Program-made: the position numbers and the translations under genes
Notes under the pieces: generated by a model
Told to the model about the DNA's origin: nothing
What the model saw: the letters and a program-made list of their open reading frames with translations, nothing else
Databases searched by the model: none
Shown: positions 35,837 through 45,681 of the stretch, piece by piece
Layout: every line of letters begins with the position of its first letter
Numbering within the stretch: the stretch's first letter is position 1
NCBI GenBank assembly: GCA_026826555.1
Contig: JAKSZT010054570.1
Location: forward strand, 2,150,485-2,214,484
Length of the DNA: 64,000 nucleotides
Reading direction: 5' to 3'
DNA from: Tolypeutes matacus
Lineage: Eukaryota > Chordata > Mammalia > Cingulata > Chlamyphoridae

Positions 35837-37202
35837 TCTCTGATTTTTAAGAATATAAATTCTTTGCTTTAAATAACCTCTCTCATTATTCCACTTACTC
35901 CATAATTTTCAAAAAAGTGGCCAATTTAAACAAAATTTGGTTCACTATTAGAGGCTATTAAAAAACACCTACATTTTTTAGTAACATGAGACAAAACATC
36001 TTGCTTTCAATGGTCATTATCTTTTCTAATTTTTCATTAATAAAGGAATGAGAAAAAAAACTTAATATATCTTAAAAAACAAACAAGGATACTGTCCATT
36101 AGTTAGGTAAATACTGTCATGTTAAGTAATGGGAAAATTTACATTATTTTAAATGATTGTACTGTATGACACCTATTAAATTTCACAAATCAGTAATAAG
36201 GTTAGTGTTAAAAGAAAGGATTGTCACATGTCATACCAGGGTAAGAATGTTAAATAAGACTTTTACTGTGGATCATTAAGTTTTGGAATATAGTTATGTG
36301 CCAATATTTTGAAATCTGCAATAACAGGATTCTACTGTTCTTCCTACTAACCTGTTCTAGTGCCTAAATTTAACATGCATACTACTCAAGAAACACAGAA
36401 CACAAATGATCTTAATTTATATTGTAGCATTAAACATATGAAATGGATTAAAAATACACTGAATGTTATGTGATAACCCCAAGGATTACTTGTTTCTCAA
36501 AATTGTATGTCCTTATTTGGTGAATATTTATACTGTACTATTTAAAAAAAGATTCCAAGAACCAGTCCACAATTCTAGAGCCTACCAAAATAAACAGGAA
36601 ACAAAGTGTTGAAAGGATGCAATGCATTTGGAAACAAGTTTCATAAAATAAAGCTTCATGTAATAAAATTATATCCTAAAATAATTTCCAATGAAAGAAA
36701 GTCTAATGGTGTCAAATATGGAAACATCCTGAATGGTTGGTTAACAGTTGTTCCATATTTTTTTACCAGAAATCATAATTTCAGATTATCCACATGTATT
36801 TGACTTTTTACTAATTTATTTCCACAAACAAAATTTAAGCAAATAAGCAGATTATCAGAATTACTACTGCATATCTTTGCTGTCTCACTTTAAAATAACG
36901 GAACTTGGTTTTCTATTTTGTCAAATTCAGATTTTAAAAACAAAATCAATAAGGTTATTATTAAATAATAAAGGATTGGGAAGGGGCAAAATGATGAACT
37001 ACTTTCTGTAATGTTTGAAATATTCATAATGAAAAAGTTTTTAAAATGCAAAAAGATCTAGGCAAATTTTTTTAAAAAATCAAAAACAAGAAAGAATTAA
37101 AAAAAAAAAAAAAAAAGATTTTGTGAAGGGATGCACAAGAAACAAACAATACTGTGGAGCACTACTGGTTCAGCAGTGACTCTGTATGCTCATAATAATT
37201 TT
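35837..37202. other. repeat-poor, very AT-rich intronic stretch
   Basis: No gene or clear repeat found in about 1.35 kb. An A-run at 37099-37117 may mark an old retroposon end. Confidence 0.4.
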
Positions 37203-37286
37203 TTTTTTAAGGAAGTGCCGGGGATAGAACCTGGGATCTCATATATGCAAATCAGGTGCTCAACCACTTAGCTATACCCACTCTAC
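37203..37286 (-). repeat. SINE monomer, tRNA-Ala-like type
   Basis: The minus strand reads GTAGAGTGGGTATAGCTAAGTGG...CCCAGGTTCTATCCCC..., followed by AAAAAAAA. Confidence 0.75.
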
Positions 37287-37761
37287 ATTTTTTGTTTGTT
37301 TTCATAATAATGTAAGCACTGACTTCTAATTTAACCATAATATTGGGGCAGAGTGGGGGAGAGCAGTGAGGATGACAACATGGGACAGTTAAGTCTTCAT
37401 CTACTATAGAAGCAAACCCACTGGAAATGTCTTAAAATTGTCAAGTAAGAGAAGTATCGCTTTATTGACACAAATATAGAAAGGAAATACAGCTAGAATG
37501 CTGAATACAAAGACCTTTAGGGAGATGGACTAGGAATTAGGGAGTGGGTGAGGGAAGAGATTATCATTTTTCATTCTAAACCTTTTAGTACAGGACTGGA
37601 TTTCTAAAAAAAAAAAAAAACTTTCTCACTGTAAAATATAACAGATACAGAAAATCTCATAAAACAAAAATGTCCAGGTTAATCAGCCATTATAAACATC
37701 TATAAAACACCATCCAAGTCAGGTCAAGTCAGCAAATTCATCCTGCATCCCCCAGTATCTT

Positions 37762-37958
37762 TTTTTTTGTTGTTTTTTTGTTTTTTTTAAAGAATTTATT
37801 TATTTATTCCCCCTCATGCTGCCTGTGCTCACTGGGTCAGCCAACCACGTGCGGGCGGGCCTGCCCCCACCAGGAGGCCCCGGGAACCGAACCCGGGGCC
37901 TCCCACATGGTAAACGGGGAGCCCTACTTATTGAGCCACAGCCGCGGCCCCCCCCCCC
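37762..37958 (-). repeat. SINE B, short young form
   Basis: The minus strand reads GGCCGCGGCTGTGGCTCAAT, CCCGTTTACCATGTGG, GGTGGGGGCAGGCC and GTTGGCTGACCC. Target-site duplication CCAGTATCTT at 37752-37761 and 37959-37968. A C13 run (37948-37960) has grown at the head. Confidence 0.88.
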
Positions 37959-38284
37959 CCAGTATCTTGATACTCCTTCCCAATCACAAATTCCTCCCAC
38001 CCACCTAAAGGAAACCACTACACTGGCTTTCATAGCAATTACTTCATAGCTTTTCTTTATAGTTTTACAAAGAGACATTAGTATGTCTCTAAGCCTATAG
38101 TTTAGTTTTGAATGTCTTCTGAATTTTTTATTAGTGGAATCAAATAATGTGTATAAGACACACACCCGATTTTCTTTATTTTGGCTCAGAAGGCATTTTT
38201 AGTAGCCTTTAAAGGTAATTCCCCAGTTTCCTCATTCTTCAACAATTAGGGTTCTTGCCACAAACTTTCAAATAATAACTAAAC

Positions 38285-38525
38285 CTTTAGATGGCTCTTA
38301 CTAAGTGCCAGGTACTGTACTAAACATTTTATGTGTATTAACTCATTTAACCATCAAAACAACACTCTGTGGTAGGTTTTATTATTTTTCCCATTTTATA
38401 AAAGGGCAAACAGGCACCAAGAAGCGAATTAATGTTTCACGATCACACAGCTAGTAAATGAATGAGTAGGATTTAAACCAGGCAGTCTACCACCTGAGCC
38501 TGTGCTCTTACCTACTATCTCATGA
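38285..38525 (-). repeat. MIR, long copy
   Basis: CTAAGTGCCAGGTACTGTACTAAACATTTTATG...TTAACTCATTTAACC...GATCACACAGCTAGTAAATG...CCAGGCAGTCTACC is nearly complete reverse MIR. Confidence 0.8.
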
Positions 38526-39030
38526 CTGAAAATTGCCAATAAAAAGGGAAAATTAAAAGTACAAAACTTGGTAAAATGTAATTTCTGCTACCATGAAAAA
38601 GATTAAAATGACAACTGAATGACATGAGAATATCAAAGTGATAGAGATTTTACTCTCCTCCCAGACAAGTAGCTGCAACAAAGATAAACCACTTAAAAGT
38701 GCCTGAAAACCCATATATAGAGTATCTCAATATAGGTTGTAAATGTCCTGGTAGGGCCTACATGGATCAGAGGTGAGTATGTGGTCAAATGTCAAATTCT
38801 GCCTTAATTCTGTAACATATTTAACAGAAAATTTTAAGACTTGAATAACTAAGTCCAATAAAGATTTATGTTTAAATTAAGGCTCCTACAGAGCTCAACA
38901 TCTCAATTTAACTTACTAATACAAATAATGTTGGGTTGTTTCTTTCTGAGACATCTTTGAGAATTAACAAGATTTAGAGTTTAAGGAATAGTAGAAACCA
39001 TATAGTCCAATCTTCTTATTTGTGGCTAAG
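38526..39030. other. unassigned intronic sequence
   Basis: Nothing clear. Confidence 0.4.
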
Positions 39031-39040
39031 TAACATTTAT

Positions 39041-39660
39041 ATTCCTTCATTCAACAAATATTTATGGGACACTTACTCTGTGCCAGCCATTATTCTAGGC
39101 AGAGCAGTTTATATAGGATGCCCTGCATAGAACACAGATATATTAGTCCTGCACTAAACTTAAGAGTGTAACAGTAGAGGTTTGGGGCACTAAATATGAT
39201 AGATACACAATGCCATAAAAAGTTACAAAAATAAATATTTACAGAAAAGGGAAATAAATAGAAAGGTTACAGGTATGACTTGAAAAATGAATAGGATTTT
39301 GAGATAAAAAGACTAACTGTGGAAGTTGTGTCGGGCATTCCAAGGTAAGAAAACAAAAACAAAGGTCTGGAAGTAAGAGTGTATAGAACCTGTATGAAAA
39401 ACAGGTTTGAAGACCTGTTTTAAGTCCATTTAGCTGGACTATAAACCATACTAGCAAATAAACCTAAAACAGTATGGGCCATATTGGTGAAAAGTATCAC
39501 TTTCTAGGCTGAAATGTTTGAACTTAATTCATAATCCAGTGGATAACTGAAGATTTTTCAGGAGAACGACAAAACTGGGACTGTACTTAACCCAAAAGAA
39601 AAACACAGGAAAAGGTGCAGGGTATCATTTAGGAAATTCACTGCAATCCAGATGAGATAC
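39041..39660. repeat. ancient mammalian repeat
   Basis: CATTCAACAAATATTTATGGGACACTTACTCTGTGCCAGCC, followed by degenerate sequence with GGAAGTAAGAGTGTATAGAACC. Same general type as 9371 and 10932. Confidence 0.4.
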
Positions 39661-39707
39661 TGAGAACCTGAAATAAAATGAAAATGGATACAGAAAGAGG
39701 ATGAAAG

Positions 39708-39906
39708 GGGAGCAGATATGGTTCAAGCGGCTGAGCTCCCGCCTCCCACAGGGGAGGTCCCAGGTTCAGTTCCCAGTGCCTCCTGGAAAAAAAAAACAAC
39801 ACACAAAAAAACAAACTCAGGAAAGGCAATGTGGCTTAGTGGTTAAGCACTGGCTTCCCACATGCAAGGTCCTGGTTTCAATTCCCGGCCCCTCAAAAAG
39901 AAAAAA
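39708..39906 (+). repeat. SINE A dimer
   Basis: Left unit GGGAGCAGATATGGTTCAAG; linker AAAAAACAAACTCAGG; right unit GGCAATGTGGCTTAGTGG; short A tail. Target-site duplication GATGAAAG at 39700-39707 and 39907-39914. Confidence 0.88.
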
Positions 39907-40544
39907 GATGAAAGCACTACAGATATAAAAACTGTATGACTTAGCAGTGGACTGCTCATAGAAGGGGGAGAGAGACAATTTGGGGACTTTGACAGAAAAG
40001 AAACTGATAGATATCATTAACAGAACATCAGCAAGCTAAGCTAAAGGATGAGCTAGATGTCACCTCTTTAGAGATTATAGTCTAAACCAAGGGGGAAAAT
40101 ATATAAATAATTTTACGTATTTCAGAAGAACAAATATTCCCTTAGTAAAGTAAACATAACAGACGATAGCATACAAATTAAGTATGCAAAAATACCCAAA
40201 ATAAAGCAGCATAATTTGAATTGGAGGCTTTTTATTTTATCCTTAATACACTTGTATAGACATAGGTACTAGAAGAAGTCATGTTTTATTAAAACAGACA
40301 TACCAAGCCTCAGCAATTTAAAATGCTAGGAATGCACTGAATGTTAAAACAGCATTTAACAAACACAAAAGAAATTTATTCTTTAATGAATCAGAGGCAA
40401 AATGCAGCTACTAAGTATAATGGAACTATGACTGATCCATCATATACATCACAAAGCAGCATTTGGTTCAATTAGATAAATTTACCAGATCAGTTCCTTC
40501 TGATTAAAAAAAATATATATCCATGTGGTCTTTCTGTCTAATGT

Positions 40545-40665
40545 TTAGCAAGTACATTATAAGCTCTAAAAGGGCAGAGCTTTTGTTCAAGATGTCTCAT
40601 AGTCCCAGGGCTCAGCACTTAGGAGGTCCCCAACAGAACCTGATAAATGGAATTGAACCAAGGAA
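40545..40665 (+). repeat. L2 3'-end fragment
   Basis: AAGCTCTAAAAGGGCAGAGC...AGGGCTCAGCACTTAGGAGG...CAACAGAACCTGATAAATGGAATTGAA is an L2 terminus. Confidence 0.6.
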
Positions 40666-40839
40666 TGTTTTAAAGTATACAGCATTTTCTTAATTTGGCG
40701 AGTACTACACAACAGCATAGAACTAACAATCCAATGTTTGAGAGCCCACTATTCAACAGGTAATGGAGTTACAAAATGAGTAACACATGACTCCTCCCTT
40801 GAACTTAGGATTTATTTCTCTAAACAAGTTAAACACCAC

Positions 40840-40965
40840 AGGCTTCACCAGAAAACCTAGATCCACAGTACATATTTGTGCCCGTCAGTGAGTCTCTCAA
40901 CTTCTGTAAGCTTCTGGTTTCTCATCTGAAAAACAGATGAGGATCCAAGAGAAAAGAAATTTGAG
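40840..40965 (+). repeat. MIR-like fragment
   Basis: GAGTCTCTCAACTTCTGTAAGC...TCATCTGAAAAACAGATGAGG resembles MIR. Confidence 0.45.
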
Positions 40966-42138
40966 AGTGCGCCGTAAAGTATTACAAGTATAATGTATGC
41001 CAGGTGGCTTCCCATAGGACTCACAACACTCTGATCAGAAACTTCATTAATGATGTTGACACAAGCAAATACAGGCATTCAGCTGACACAAAGCCATCTA
41101 TCGACTACCACCTAGAAAAATCGTCAAAACAGTACCCTAGACAGTGGATCAGAAATATGATCTTAATATGAGGAAAAATACAATCTAGAGAATGAAGATT
41201 TATAAATTTTTACTAGACCAAATTTTAAAAAATTAAAAGTGTTTCAATTTAACAGAGTTTTGTCGGAGAATTCCTACTGTAATTCAAGACACTATTTTGG
41301 AATACTATCAAATTCAAACTATAAATAACGCTTCTGGCCAATGAAGTAATGCAACTACTTAATGATAAATAATGTCCCCACTGCTACCACCTAAGGCCAT
41401 CTCTCAACTGAGCGCCAAACTTTTAAACTTTTGAAAATACATTAATACACAATGGGGGGAGGGGTCCAGAGAATTAGATATAAGTACTTCAACTGATCAA
41501 ACCCAGTTTCTAACTGCACAGGAATATAAGCTCCCCAGAAGACAAGACATATATTCACAATATTGTTATTTTCTTAACCATCTAAATTAATCTCTGCAAT
41601 AAAATATTAATTTGAGCCAGCATTTCATAGAATATGCCAATCAACACCACACTCCTGAAGCACCAAGTTCAAAAAAAGCTAAAAATCTTTCCACAAAAAT
41701 AAATTATGAGATGTCAATGTTTCTGAGCTAAGTGGTGACAGCATCTATTTCAACTTAATTATTTAAAAACAAGGTTTGAACATGAAAATGCATCACCATT
41801 TATTTGTACGTGGAATATACATAGCAAGGAAACCTTTATCATGCGGACCTTAGATTTTTTGTGTGATGGTTTTACATATACCACCATCTACTGCTCCTTT
41901 CATTTAATTCAGGAAAATAATAATAAAATAAGACATAAGCTAAAAAAAAAAAGATTTGACCAAAAGTCAAGACTATTTTCCAGAAAGGTTACTTTTTAAA
42001 TTGTTCTTCCATTTCTTGGACAATAAACACAAAATGTTCTTAAACCATTACAGACTCAGCCCCAAGGAATCCCTTCATTAAACAAGATTTTGAAAAAATT
42101 CTATACTCAAGTCTTGCATTTATTAAACACTTTCTTAC
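40966..42138. other. repeat-poor intronic stretch next to exon 2
   Basis: About 1.2 kb with no recognisable repeat apart from the exon-2-like 18-mer at 41885-41902. Confidence 0.45.
41885..41902 (-). repeat. 18-nt micro-duplication of PPP2R2A exon 2
   Basis: The plus-strand 18-mer CATCTACTGCTCCTTTCA is identical to 42154-42171 inside exon 2 and lies 269 nt from it in the same orientation. A looser match continues on the distal side (TACAT...CACCATC against TACATCATC). Confidence 0.8.
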
Positions 42139-42213
42139 CTTCTGCTACATCATCATCTACTGCTCCTTTCACCTGAGAAAAACACCACTGAATATCATTC
42201 CCTCCTCCAGCTC
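42139..42213 (-). other. PPP2R2A: PPP2R2A coding exon 2 (75 nt)
   Basis: The acceptor reads TTTTTTTTCCAG, then GAGCTGGAGGAGG. The exon holds 75 nt with no stop and ends GCAGAAG before GTAAGAAAG. The phase-1 exit fits the Ala codon (G|CA) that follows in known B55-alpha. An 18-nt segment (42154-42171) recurs in intron 2 at 41885-41902. Confidence 0.95.
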
Positions 42214-44044
42214 CTGGAAAAAAAACAACAAAAACATACCAATTAAAACTAAGTTCCGCTCATGTTTACTCTAGTAAACAAAGAGATGGTATCCATGGTT
42301 GGCATGATTCTAATAGTTTATAGTACTGCCCACATATATAACCACCACCCCACAGCACTAAAGTAGAAAAAGATTAGTCCCCAAGAGTTGGTACTGCTTT
42401 CAAAAAAGGAAGAGGAATAAAAGAGCTTTCAGGTATGAAATATTTAAAGGCATGTACAATAATTACCATTATACATGTGTCCAAAACTTCCCTTCCATTT
42501 TCCCTTACCCCAAAGAACAGTAAGAGCCTTGCATTCAAGTAAGACCTACCAGAAAAAAGTAAATACCAAAAGTTAGTTTTCCTTTAAGTATGCCAAAAGC
42601 CTGCCGAAAAGTTTTAATAAGGTTAAACTACCATGAAACACAGAACGAAGAGAAAACTTCAGAAACATTACTGCCTGGGTGAGAACCCAATCACCAAAGC
42701 GCTCACATAGCAAACAGAACACTCACCACCCATTTCTCTGCATTTCATTACCAGCAAATCACTGGCTCCAGACAGAGAGGAAAAGAAACTGAAATGAATG
42801 CTGCCGAAAGAAGTTGTCAAAGGAAGCTTGTTTTGCCTCCCTTCAGCTTATCCTTCAGAATCCAAAGGACCTTGCAAAGGATTTATTTCGCTAATTTCCC
42901 ATCATCTTGTGCAAAACAGTTTTAATTTCATTTTACTATTCAACAAAGCCAAAGAGCAACTTGTTTAGGGCAAACCGGAAGTTGATTCAATATTTTAATA
43001 TATTTTTTAAAAGGTTTAATTATCTATGCAAATATTGAAAAAAGCTTGGAAAATTTGGTTTAGTCCCTGAATGGTTTTATTTCATGACCAATCTCTGAGG
43101 AGGAAATCGTGAAAATGTCTTGTATCTATGGAGGAAGAAAATCTAAATCTAGGACTGACACTATTAGAGGATATCACAAAAAAATGTACAGAATCCTAAA
43201 AACAATTACCTCTCGCTTCCTTCACTCCCATTCCTTACTACATACTCCAACCTGGTTTTTCACGTACATCCTTTTCCCCCCAAGCTTTTACACAAATATC
43301 TCTCCCTTTTGCTATTTATATCACTGAACTCTACAACTATTTTAACTAACTCTATGAAATCCTTTTGGGGAAAGGACATCTGCACAAAAGCTAACACGCA
43401 AAACGGAAAGTTTAAATTGCATTTTTCATGCAACTTGCTGTGTAAAAGGCGTTCAAGGGAAAGAATCAAAAGGTAGATGGTTCAAAGCAAAAATTTCAGC
43501 TTATGTTCTCAAAAATATACGTACCCACAGTATAAAAATGCACATATATCCCCATTGTATTTTAACTTGTAAAGCACTCTACCTTCCCTGTGCAAAATCT
43601 ATTTGTACAGACACCCAAGAAGATTTGCAGCGGGGAGAACTAGAATCAAATGAAGAGCCACATAAAAAAAGCCTGGAGGGGTGGGGGTGGTGGAGGGAGG
43701 ATTCGCCGGGCACCAAAGCAGTAAGGACAAATCTGCTTGCCCCCACCCCGCCCCACCCCATCCACGCCTTACCCCACTGCTTGCCGACACACACCCCACC
43801 CCCACCCACGCAAGGGTTCCAGCCCTTATTTCACAAGCCAATTTTATATCACAGCCAACACTTGCCTCACCAGCACCCTCCCCACCCCCACCCCACCCCA
43901 CTTGACCAATTCCCAGAAAACCGAGGGGCGCCCGGTGACTCTAAGAAACACAGGCGGTCGCTAGGGGGTGATGGAGGGAGGAGGGAGGAGGAAGGAAGCG
44001 GTGCCTTGTCAGTGGACGAGGGTGATTTCTCCTTTACCTGCCAT
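42139..44044 (-). CDS. PPP2R2A: PPP2R2A, PP2A regulatory subunit B55-alpha, first two coding exons (join 44044-44038, 42213-42139)
   Basis: B55-alpha is the WD40 beta-propeller regulatory subunit of the protein phosphatase 2A heterotrimer and directs it to substrates in mitotic exit, cytoskeletal and signalling control. Seen here: exon 1 ends ATGGCAG followed by GTAAAG; exon 2 follows a T-rich tract and CAG at 42214. The join is in phase 1 and gives MAGAGGGNDIQWCF, then SQVKGAVDDDVAE, ending one base into the next codon before a GTAAG donor. This is the known B55-alpha N-terminus, residues 1-27 of about 447, ahead of the first propeller blade. The start has A at -3 and G at +4, a strong Kozak context. 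I saw no upstream ATG in the leader back to the CRE. The paralogues PPP2R2B, C and D have different N-termini, so the assignment is firm. Later exons lie off the left edge. Confidence 0.95.
42214..44037 (-). other. PPP2R2A: PPP2R2A intron 1 (1824 nt)
   Basis: It is bounded by GTAAAG at 44037 and CAG at 42214. It carries no SINE, which contrasts with the rest of the window. The half next to exon 1 (43680-44000) belongs to the CpG island and is strongly G-rich on the transcribed-sense strand. The other half is ordinary AT-rich sequence. Confidence 0.9.
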
Positions 44045-44372
44045 GTTGCGCTGCAAATGGTGCCCCTGCTGGGTTCCTCGGGGTCTCTGCTTCCTGAACT
44101 CACCCCCCTCACCAGGGGATGGGGGGGTAGAGAGGGCGGATGGCGGCGGATGGCACCTGTGGGGGAGGGGGCGAGGGCTGGGGGAGAAGGAAGGAGGGGC
44201 GGGCACACCAGCCAGCAGGATGGTGGAGTTCACTCTGAGGCTTCCCGGCTCTTGCTCTTTCTCCAGCGGCGGCAGCGGCAGCTACGACAGCAGCAGCAGA
44301 GGCGGCGGCGGCGGTGGCAGCGGCAGGGGAAGGCGACTCCACTTTCAAAATGGCGCCGGCTGGCCTGGCCAG
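44038..44372 (-). other. PPP2R2A: PPP2R2A exon 1: 5' leader plus first 7 coding bases (5' end approximate)
   Basis: The 3' edge is set by the donor at 44037/44036 (G|GTAAAG). The 5' edge is not visible in sequence; I place it near the YY1 and CRE motifs by analogy with CpG-island promoters. The leader is GC-rich, with CCG/CTG triplets at 44264-44320 (plus strand CGG/CAG). No CAT occurs on the plus strand between 44045 and about 44350, so there is no upstream ATG. The frame is open upstream of the ATG back to a TAG at 44284-44282. Confidence 0.7.
44347..44357 (+). promoter_or_regulatory. YY1-like motif
   Basis: AAAATGGCGCC is close to the YY1 consensus AANATGGCG. Such motifs often sit at or just after the start site of TATA-less CpG-island genes, so transcription probably begins near here. 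Confidence 0.55.
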
Positions 44373-44380
44373 TGACGTCA
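44373..44380. promoter_or_regulatory. full palindromic CRE (CREB/ATF site)
   Basis: An exact TGACGTCA lies about 330 nt upstream of the PPP2R2A start codon in the CpG island, followed by GC boxes. Its position fits a core-proximal element. Binding is inferred. Confidence 0.65.
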
Positions 44381-44385
44381 CTCGA

Positions 44386-44395
44386 GGGGCGGAGC
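44386..44395 (+). promoter_or_regulatory. GC box (Sp1-type)
   Basis: GGGGCGGAGC lies six bases beyond the CRE. Similar boxes are at 44412 and 44455. Confidence 0.5.
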
Positions 44396-44411
44396 CCCGG
44401 GCTCAGCCGGA

Positions 44412-44420
44412 GGGGCGGGA
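44412..44420 (+). promoter_or_regulatory. GC box (Sp1-type)
   Basis: GGGGCGGGA, in the purine-rich promoter region upstream of PPP2R2A. Confidence 0.5.
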
Positions 44421-44454
44421 CAGGGTGGGGAGAGGACTGGAGAGGAGAGGGGGA

Positions 44455-44464
44455 GGGGCGGGGG
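44455..44464 (+). promoter_or_regulatory. GC box (Sp1/KLF-type)
   Basis: GGGGCGGGGG within a longer G-rich stretch (44421-44475). Confidence 0.5.
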
Positions 44465-44700
44465 GAGCGGCGGGGCTGGCGCCCGGCCACGCCCTCTTGC
44501 TTCCCGGGCTCTCACCCCTGCCCCGCCCCCAAAGCGCCCGGGTCCTGCCGGGCCGACCGCGTCCCCGCCCGCCCGGCGCCCTGGCACGCGCGCTGCCCGT
44601 CTGGTCTCACTGCGGCGCGCCCTCAGCCGGTCCTTGCCAAGCTCCCGCCCCGGCTCGTTTTGCGTGGACTCCTCAGACCGCAGCCCACCGTTGCCCAAGC

Positions 44701-45187
44701 ACTGGCGACTCTGAGAAACGAATCAGTGAATTGAGCCTTGGGACTGGGGCTCTGGGGCAGCTGTCCGGTGAATGTGCTCGCTCGCAGGGTTTTCCAGGGG
44801 CTCTGTGTACACTGTGTCTTGTTACAGCATACCCGTGTTGCTTCTTGAGAAAATGAGGCCGTGGCTTAACTCTGAGGTCGATTAAATAAAGAGAGGATGG
44901 TACAGACTCGCTGCTCAACCAAAGTGAAAATCTACGCATCTGAGAAACAGATAACTGGACCGGCTCCCACCTAGGTGAATTAAATTACCTTCTCATGGGC
45001 CCCAGGAACGAAGGCTAGAGTGCCCTCCCCCCTTTTTAAACAAATCCGTTTTATTGATAACTTATTAATAAAGCATTAGAGTCCTTTTTGGCGACTGGAA
45101 GCTAGAAGAGTGGTTTCTGAGTTTGCTATTAACAGAAATATGGCCAAAAATATGACCCAGGTCTGTAAGGTAAAAGTAGTAGAATCA
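44701..45187. other. upstream flank of the CpG island
   Basis: No gene or repeat seen. Confidence 0.45.
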
Positions 45188-45350
45188 GTAGTTAAGAGCT
45201 GGGTCCCTCAAGCCAGGCTGCCTGGGTCCAAATGCTGACTTTCCTTGAGATGAAGATAATTATATCTTAATGTCTTGAAGACTAAATGATTTAGTTTGAG
45301 TAAACAATGAATGATAGCTGCCATTATTATTAGATATGTATTGAAAGCTT
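45188..45350 (+). repeat. MIR
   Basis: AGTAGTTAAGAGCTGGGTCC...CCAGGCTGCCTGGGTCCAAATGCTGAC...GATAGCTGCCATTATTATTAG. Confidence 0.75.
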
Positions 45351-45438
45351 CTTCAGTAGAATTTAAGAGGTGGAAGGAGAGGCCGGGCACAGGGAAAGCA
45401 GCTGGTTATCAGCCAAGAAGGGATGTGCACTTGGGTCA

Positions 45439-45545
45439 AAGATGCCCTAATAATGCAGTTACTGTATACCGTGCACTTTCCTTATCTCACTTAATCTCCA
45501 CAATAATCTTATGAGCTACATATGTGCATTTCACATATGAGAAAG
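45439..45545 (-). repeat. MIR-like fragment
   Basis: TATACCGTGCACTTTCCTTATCTCACTTAATCTCC...ATTTCACATATGAG. Confidence 0.5.
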
Positions 45546-45570
45546 AGCTGCAAAATACATCAAGAATCTG

Positions 45571-45667
45571 GGAAGTGGAGGTAGCTCCGTGGTTAAGAGC
45601 CTACTTCCCAAGTACTCAGTTCCGGGTTCAAGCCCCAGTACCTCCAAAAACAGCAGCAGCAGCAACA
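45571..45667 (+). repeat. SINE monomer, tRNA-Ala-like, full length
   Basis: GGAAGTGGAGGTAGCTCCGTGG...GGGTTCAAGCCCC...ACCTCC plus CAGCAGCAGCAGCAACA. Target-site duplication ACATCAAGAATCTG at 45557-45570 and 45668-45681. The tail has become a CAG/CAA repeat. Confidence 0.9.
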
Positions 45668-45681
45668 ACATCAAGAATCTG

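Larger units (their letters stand above)
1..42138 (-). other. PPP2R2A: PPP2R2A intron 2 (5' portion, runs off the left edge)
   Basis: Everything left of the exon 2 donor lies inside intron 2. I looked for the next exon, which should encode ADIISTVEFNHSGELLATG on the minus strand, and did not see it. The intron is filled with SINE, LINE-1, MIR and other repeats listed separately. Gene-internal elements on the plus strand are antisense to PPP2R2A. Confidence 0.7.
43680..44700. promoter_or_regulatory. PPP2R2A: CpG island spanning the PPP2R2A promoter and first exon
   Basis: CpG is abundant here, especially 44140-44700, and depleted in most of the rest of the window. GC content rises sharply at both edges. 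Several long frames on both strands are open only because of the GC richness. A CpG island over a housekeeping phosphatase-subunit promoter is expected. Boundaries are by eye. Confidence 0.85.

Noticed and set aside
44109..44381. Minus-strand frame with a poly-alanine stretch in the PPP2R2A leader
   Set aside because: It starts with GTG, not ATG, and the alanines come from GCC/GCT triplets of a CpG-island repeat.
43538..44734. 398-codon plus-strand open frame across the CpG island
   Set aside because: It overlaps the minus-strand PPP2R2A start, is low-complexity (Pro, Gly, Arg, Gln runs) and many other frames are open here too. It is a GC-content effect.
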